Positions 21,201 through 21,341 of a stretch of DNA of 21,341 nt are shown here, piece by piece. Position 1 is the stretch's first letter; every line of letters begins with the position of its first letter. Origin of the DNA: a virus. The position numbers and the translations under genes were made by a program. Under the pieces are notes generated by a model. It was not told where the DNA came from, searched no databases, and saw nothing but the letters and a program-made list of their open reading frames with translations. The stretch is from the IMG/VR virus record IMGVR_UViG_3300009507_000159, positions 1-21,341 of that record, one strand, 5' to 3'.

Positions 21201-21341
21201 TGTCTCCGCCGCATGGGACTATCCACGAGACTATACTTTTGATGGGCCTGTGTGGACTGATGCAGATGATGATGGTTCATACACAGTGAGTAGTGGAATC
21301 AGTAAAACTTCTTACGACGGTATCAGCAATCCCACTCGCAC
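6274..21341 (+). CDS. Giant tail-tip / fibre-like virion protein, at least 5,022 residues (3' end outside window)
   Basis: One reading frame without a stop runs from ATG 6274 to the right edge; codons fall at every line start of the numbered sequence, and I read through it line by line. Residues about 9-220 resemble a LamG/concanavalin-like jelly roll. Later landmarks are GPGQGG and MRLPGSTRRN (about 930-950), a 'FND.RG.GYGVRFIYRK' segment (about 2324-2344), LLGYLGFP (about 2457-2464), a PPPPP linker (3417-3421), an Ig-like module (3760-3814) and beta modules near 4630-4710 and 4830-4915. Overall it is rich in Thr, Asn, Gly, His and Tyr, without long coiled coils, transmembrane runs or enzyme motifs that I can see. 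Lying directly after the distal-tail-like gene, it is probably a host-contact protein such as a central fibre, tail-tip or adhesin. A multi-domain structural scaffold or a cleaved polyprotein are alternatives. Confidence 0.9.
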   Translation, partial: MVAIGRSSHAFFFDGVSDSVIIPQGEFTSTGVEDGAGSKVMTKTLQGSGSRASINGKTITDFVIEAWVIPDCGGVIAHREGQFTLEMGTVDTPGPAVFSVYVESLAGPSVFRLATAYDATNRWDGIVYPQQNHGGIHDSYNSYHTGSYDDATNMNFNNRPLYHIVAGITQNRVFLAVNGEIVSQQDIPKETRLARSTEHVYLGGQGGEFRGAIEAIHFSNEFDEGMIQPYMTVKSDTSSALFRFEEPIDIIEGTYEFSAFTAAANGTTKTLTMTAADAQTLVARLTGKAYDSSSPTTTFTSTPYSMGNYKVVDYYTNSGTAATISVPHTPYNLLINPGAINRNTQKPNQSPPERVRLESINGSSGVVTFSSIHVDFINGTSGLRGALHSRTADVDNYFVVIGADSLIDNGTGKPYQPPHYGTQIFDKTGQMVLDESNFTNHGLVYSSGMATDTSANAYAVNWPATLDTLFQVGHSGRHFFSHITGHEYMRRYPKPSDLSIDQQADGSADIVHMAYENNARGLDEMFVMNSLVDFYTESLEAPIARIENSSPVATVVDNGMPASKKELIAIGGAGFKYAPFALKGPVPETGDINEITRLYHLVPETESRVALLHVPALGSSHNLAPYVEIHYNAIDLTGASMSQTTPMLMVTKTVPAGSHILSGSTRVLDVINSDLANTTLYSPGGVIYLTNAISGYGTLMQESHSLIGDNTGGQDSDTEMDYSLTPALYTPPNDVTAEPAAPPKAISRSQSSGTHESVYHRLAIEAMSSNTKDTLLDEGAGKKTRQPTTDKTGQGVFDLGPTTQSSRVFEMFNIIDNVIITNEAGILAKIFVQPAVKSRVNQLSLVRSLGSGDNPNIASIMYLMSRCRIRGISKQENPDSNMTNVVITATGIADSFVNENVSVIGSGSPDSHVVKEIEPNAPVVTVTLGGPGQGGVNTKPTFDPSPLMRLPGSTRRNCVVQAQVVKSNSTLSISVTPLNNGSPDMASWGTMCFPKVGRIYLQDGASAAYTDKTGAGFYFSETDAIASRTFLDAAGTAYATLHEWCNATEVYRNGSAGQYSTSVFISNDGDFDNDSLVQDGSTVNDRMFQSLDSVTHDYQLGTQYASTRSMVEIPVFPQQFFDHTDLGIFPGPDNSMKMHIDATYTAHTWNPTPVGRRANDIGVADKSANSAYSYTINNKDYIESATILRIVHNTNDAYIYVSHPKMFPDATNTGAGQDELGNLKGVNRLRRVFLNNGEWAVYDNNPISDGYISIPTTHTGGYHDGHSETFFQNAIVGSKLHTGGGFRNETLIPVASDKDRQSSDLEGRSPYYYDMANMMTQGGNLDYGLRQYVSAVEFKAGPLANPHAPRTVTKRARTKIIGVSENSGFGFPNSASLGYFYDLILEDPSLFPQEYNSEMLFIGEIMTDTPLEVLFAGYADGISVSGANSVTIRIPPNTSFDEADFIGKDFLLKKAGHSLKGVSDPANMDTFEESRTLFRPTGNEEWVFAVASSPQAADSTTTLNISNSHSRLANSNTNGLNLRKGDTLFKQTGLGDIEYVGEVSAVVSNLIGGHATNSVVTLTANNLVAIANGDRVIMGTSTLYQEDHDAILNRSWLFPFAQGGLRNGDTVWMNMTLNNPHAIEGLFAKSRGVFNEATVWKGFNGGQGVLTHRPRDSIPLENFLIGNSCLETAQNFAQHVNKTIEMNYEAMGLNATQAPTVAYVDPYLSTDGNARVLMFDVAHDREFIAFHDLHMQVQSSAATPTIGYTRNIAYEGGTNNLDNILRAVSGGAPNYLTTQIDVANGFPTENKFMRATQQSKYIESAYAHNVPNTVTQDLLGTSAGSDEDYTLSNPTSAGVNTARRGKGHGHFVHTGLYHEEITNTHTVGDSNLPRVQPAVASIYYANQAHKYADTVSKNLLLTTLKLHRANEGSTTHTMKDSSTLFDTPDGTRVISAFLCLKGKRNTTLDLANHEEDRLEHLKHWTQMDFVRRMTLDLGEVGVKEGVTDIEAAAREIVRLNNQGGALNGGTHARRPSQQYPGESERLDLTRIGVRQDTADPNKDPTSAHINADFAATGSTYDPAPFWYGDIAFDTHDRGSHMGYVRAHLGRVVEDINGNEGYSIVIHSTIPGASGRNFCLWLDNSKGQSTYQPQFLIGHGGRFRNFWAQPDEMTGENMHPAPMPLNKDGRPFAPITTLREFVSQEEPNEDFTSNHDIASRRSKTANPKGRNVSAHIGGISHNSVNDESFETQSPSTALVKGLRMGKQAVGRINFGGLVASGVPGFSPVAGKHGLGRKGSTDFDKLYNEGLAIGGTSPTAITNYSGHVKSTEVLDDAIGDKTLYGFRFNDHRGQGYGVRFIYRKMGESFANDLTTIPSTLDDEICVYFNDGDVAKGGFTLGQHMIGFGDATGRLDVTSLTKNSWRGNQWRGVYAPSVGTNCSISWDAIASTLTVEFGAGEGTENGPFDSGQQLGNHPDLLGYLGFPRQNGVIQITDPFNDASLSPKGSVGNVISYESRTQLNSAGTHIFYGVKGDEFTASHHVNTPTDSTLQSSATMFNSSDDRIIKALISPRINWTTLVTDELLAAVTARAINLQNPNTEDGISFDCRHMYAADGRTFGEWGVTADSIKIRAHNPQRGARPLSTMFEASLHRDLGIESPHLEFGEYETLVPNWAVTASGTHNKPVSDADIEDNHRKVDCGYLPFTVLQIRTKSRGYHTNTPTPILVDSYNDPVPTKSWANNLKGITYTSRSGDHILPALDNAMVVTDQHQHSSGVNTFTLLSGELNTHLLVPAGEEPATFNSKDRLVSFGDKKIVCHGNKKKALMTSAQGGTAGDSTTKLVAIDIEANDEFLAEFGGGSVNQDGLLMLHADKIFSGMRLYGSIESEPITYFKGGRDSNDHSVPLYFGGGFSGVVLDVNDGTQNDYSSFYTHPYSTGPTGTAGIQNANEISTAYALMDCNALLAFFPGTPYLNQHRGSIHPPAFNQDNILSPDTEGGTLANLASGQPSHVTARYTAGIVRQRPVPLVIRMPHQTARYTDHKTNTPYFTSYLVYGPGQAFPFNETATGTLGETEPHPGYVVTTGNTWSKVPHSKNLPNEITNNVNDYGPPNTDYQSRRNRFHWNTTLNWSPAQGIPNIGDNTSTSYGLRQRPEHGSHYGQHFTNPVPGKLVSNNQTDYKKAHPYQHCAIAYYGIAMSADMTFHMDGGYHPGGSWIDNQLAFNPPMEKSDYVITKLNGNAVQPTAYRVSGPMAKSVLDGQLGEDADDFDREIIVVDGTRCQNGEELATIIGQAINENPGKGALKAMGGTFMPSMGNAMRQDRYGWVELTWLQVYTNDTASSSKSFFEGTITGATQDELEQIPACGWIRTDDGGRPVHGSDPTPAFAPYHSREVYNNGGTWTVRFWLAPNRITGKAQFEDITTWHNKCEGDPLTVPGMSPIPPPPPGLPDTVPDKFYVWSKSGVTYYNNNSDTTRNHMTRSHFSGLVDAIDRTRPVGAVGWAGERYSYLNSLKVGTEGYGAGLGAWYNKLGFSPYGAASSVMSTFGHIPNLTPMRNSPEASGILNNRSNSDSIITSPYSWDYDETAAATYENIDTSTYFANPLNTNEDNQIPQSLANQQGVFARAFLVISYEGEMPLVAKRDRDGITATGDWLSVASKTGQSVAAATAITFAGTTQWDERIHSVDRFVAPAHGGPNIEALVANKTLPTGDLPSEGFLFNGPLPDDTLLFNAEPCFAKTGDLFFDLDESPGSFFLEDNTNVERNRNMDLNQGTFFSQGSVTTVSGDATITHGANANIVAGLGVIGTGIPLGATIASITDSTHFELSVAATANGSGLSLKFGDVTLLPYDDPTNYWLNDTNAFKMNQRSSAKNFSVEHIVWKRMDGGNLSLPAVNARGLGAVPFITRVESDTPYTMGEKLYGINRFSFETTNSAMFPIIQAQELSHPQIAARHPDELRNVLSIPNEEMQFDEVQVEDDTGQVHIIEGGSPFGTIIRTYNAVSDRSAEGLAPATAGSGIEPNMKVRLPDADAIPGNLVIRSGFDRLQAYQNESFGTGGMMRPIDSADLKHLFTDDTKGPRLGGTFSDHNWEHISQSSFPDPTYAGWETATGNAPLETSYELHDRTLFFHITKNGNTHSHRHPTVYTHSAGVVNNALTAVSYSGTTLTVNTAPNTSLYGESIRDGRKFLRLYNPTTDKGGVASFTGISSSTFTGCVGDADFDELVAGDISALKVVPSYYIPAGSTRFFASRRLRDHAEVSGNSPDMAHTQYYSFLTLNQTLGHTIYAKPKMSPLALPRMGHHFVTPTMAMLPGHFAHPAYQGLYNKHRAIRSATVNAHENLLMEEQQMVLVKSDISTTLTNQLHGHDTLHTFGSLTATPSGPSDIHGGAFTLLFETKLRSDGYGVLASEGQAGVVNAAGGHTIVLEAAATYTLRHHFPDPSEVGAYQIIIQPNIHKSQLIGYHANGAATGDPLVHQLPDGTENELTSQQVALVVGLREPDSATGAVGLVLAEATMADVRGCEVFINELIIDHDPDHGSQFTNIPPLMLYNPLGVQGTESPAFVKRSLPYQPQMFVRSSPGMTTNIPWWSIIHKVGPDDSTATGFRHLDHSRFDNYYEFLRASAGSIACQITLAGYPSTHPDIYHEVLENISLNPVCTVVSVATNVGGSGNTEITVDDARGFPQKPYYGNKLEYTDATGVRRTHTYTERSGYDASNMNKPKIFTVVDKATFTDDLTANTKLRLTRAYDFRPAGAIFTESLSSMVPRILPQMLQGSRDTNSLHTADAFLCLWHPNLGRPHTFYSDSSRTWLNPLTDRAVAQKPLNSMPEHFETVHYHDATYYASMGPFAFKRSTPQPPYKIANTKGASASATGGSNTAMIFNTRASDTTFTVDALVSIEGTPKIMLDGRAYSVASINAGTNTITVNEVLAASITADSPVLIGGTGDMITAQTMTAAMAPQGLSTAEYTNQGGQYDGSDASTAVMLNHYWPCGSRGGPLVSRLDGYGYVSAAWDYPRDYTFDGPVWTDADDDGSYTVSSGISKTSYDGISNPTR
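6298..6936 (+). other. LamG / concanavalin A-like domain at the N-terminus of the giant protein
   Basis: Residues 9-220 follow the LamG pattern: an opening HAFFFDGVSDSVIIP strand, FVIEAWVIPDCGGVIAHREG (strand with W, then turn), FSVYVES, YHIVAGITQNRVFLAVNG and VYLGG, closing with FRGAIEAIHFS. This is the order seen in lectin-like jelly rolls that bind glycans or proteins. Specific ligand residues cannot be assigned from sequence alone. Confidence 0.7.
16522..16536 (+). other. Polyproline linker in the giant protein
   Basis: Five consecutive Pro codons (residues 3417-3421) sit within a Pro-rich stretch, SPIPPPPPGLPDTVPD. They separate a beta-rich upstream region from a Tyr/Asn/Gly-rich downstream region. 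This is a likely domain boundary or stiff hinge. Confidence 0.7.
17551..17715 (+). other. Ig-like surface module in the giant protein (copy B)
   Basis: Residues 3760-3814 carry DATITH, IPLGATIASIT, T.FELSVAATANGSG and LSLKF, the same order of landmarks as residues 69-130 of the tail-tube-like protein (copy A, 874-1059). The nucleotide sequences are clearly diverged, so the copies are related in protein fold rather than by recent duplication. Confidence 0.6.
20761..21012 (+). other. Beta module with repeated 'loop-strand' pattern in the giant protein
   Basis: Residues about 4830-4913 show Ala/Ser/Thr-rich strands, then TFTVDALVSIEGTPK, AYSVASINAGTNTITVNEV and SPVLIGG. This spacing of a 'position V.I' strand, a 'SI....NTITV' hairpin and a closing V.I strand recurs at about 20158-20430 in the same protein and at 1579-1875 in the tail-tube-like protein. 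It is probably a small structural or adhesive beta domain. Confidence 0.45.

Noticed and set aside
1-21341. Firm host assignment (for example a marine archaeon)
   Set aside because: The ribosome-site complement is shared by bacteria and archaea, and no host-derived or lineage-specific marker gene lies in the window.
1-21341. tRNA, rRNA, promoter, terminator or integrase attachment site
   Set aside because: No cloverleaf-like, rRNA-like or convincing promoter or terminator sequence was seen. Gaps between genes are at most about 11 bases.

Overview
This window looks like the tail-structural module of a tailed double-stranded DNA virus (Caudoviricetes-like), or of a prophage or metagenomic contig derived from one. 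All genes lie on the + strand, are packed end to end or overlapping, and follow the order usual in long-tailed phages: end of a neck/connector-region gene (1-209), small tail-completion-like gene (206-658), large tail-tube-like gene (670-2778), SAP-motif gene (2788-3282), a pair of tail assembly chaperone-like frames joined by a probable -1 frameshift (3236-3607 and 3604-3879), a short tape measure protein with five 30-residue repeats (3884-5107), and a distal-tail-like protein (5107-6264). The surest identification is the tape measure protein, from its C-terminal LAKGGIV...PTLAMIGEDG motif. The other names rest mainly on order, size and composition.

From 6274 to the right edge there is one uninterrupted reading frame of at least 5,022 codons. 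It starts with a LamG/concanavalin-like fold and continues as beta-rich, Thr/Asn/Gly-rich sequence. It fills about 70% of the window and is most likely a giant tail-tip, fibre or adhesin protein that contacts the host. Its stop codon lies outside the window. Many short frames can be read inside it on both strands; I regard all of them as shadows.

Shine-Dalgarno-like sites (GGAGG/GAGGTGAT type) precede nearly every start, so the window is read as one polycistronic transcript. I see no promoter, terminator, tRNA, rRNA, CRISPR array, insertion sequence or attachment site. The host cannot be named from this window. The gene style would suit a marine tailed virus of bacteria or archaea, but that is an impression only.

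The most unusual signals are: (1) by-eye scanning found no GATC, AGCT, TCGA, ACGT, CTAG or CCWGG in 21.3 kb, while GTAC, CATG and TGCA are common; (2) the >5,000-residue protein; (3) a six-G run followed five bases later by a perfect 6-bp stem-loop, exactly where two chaperone frames overlap in the -1 relation; (4) the 90-bp in-frame repeat ladder in the tape measure gene, whose first and last units share 47 identical bases; (5) beta modules shared between the tail-tube-like protein and the giant protein.
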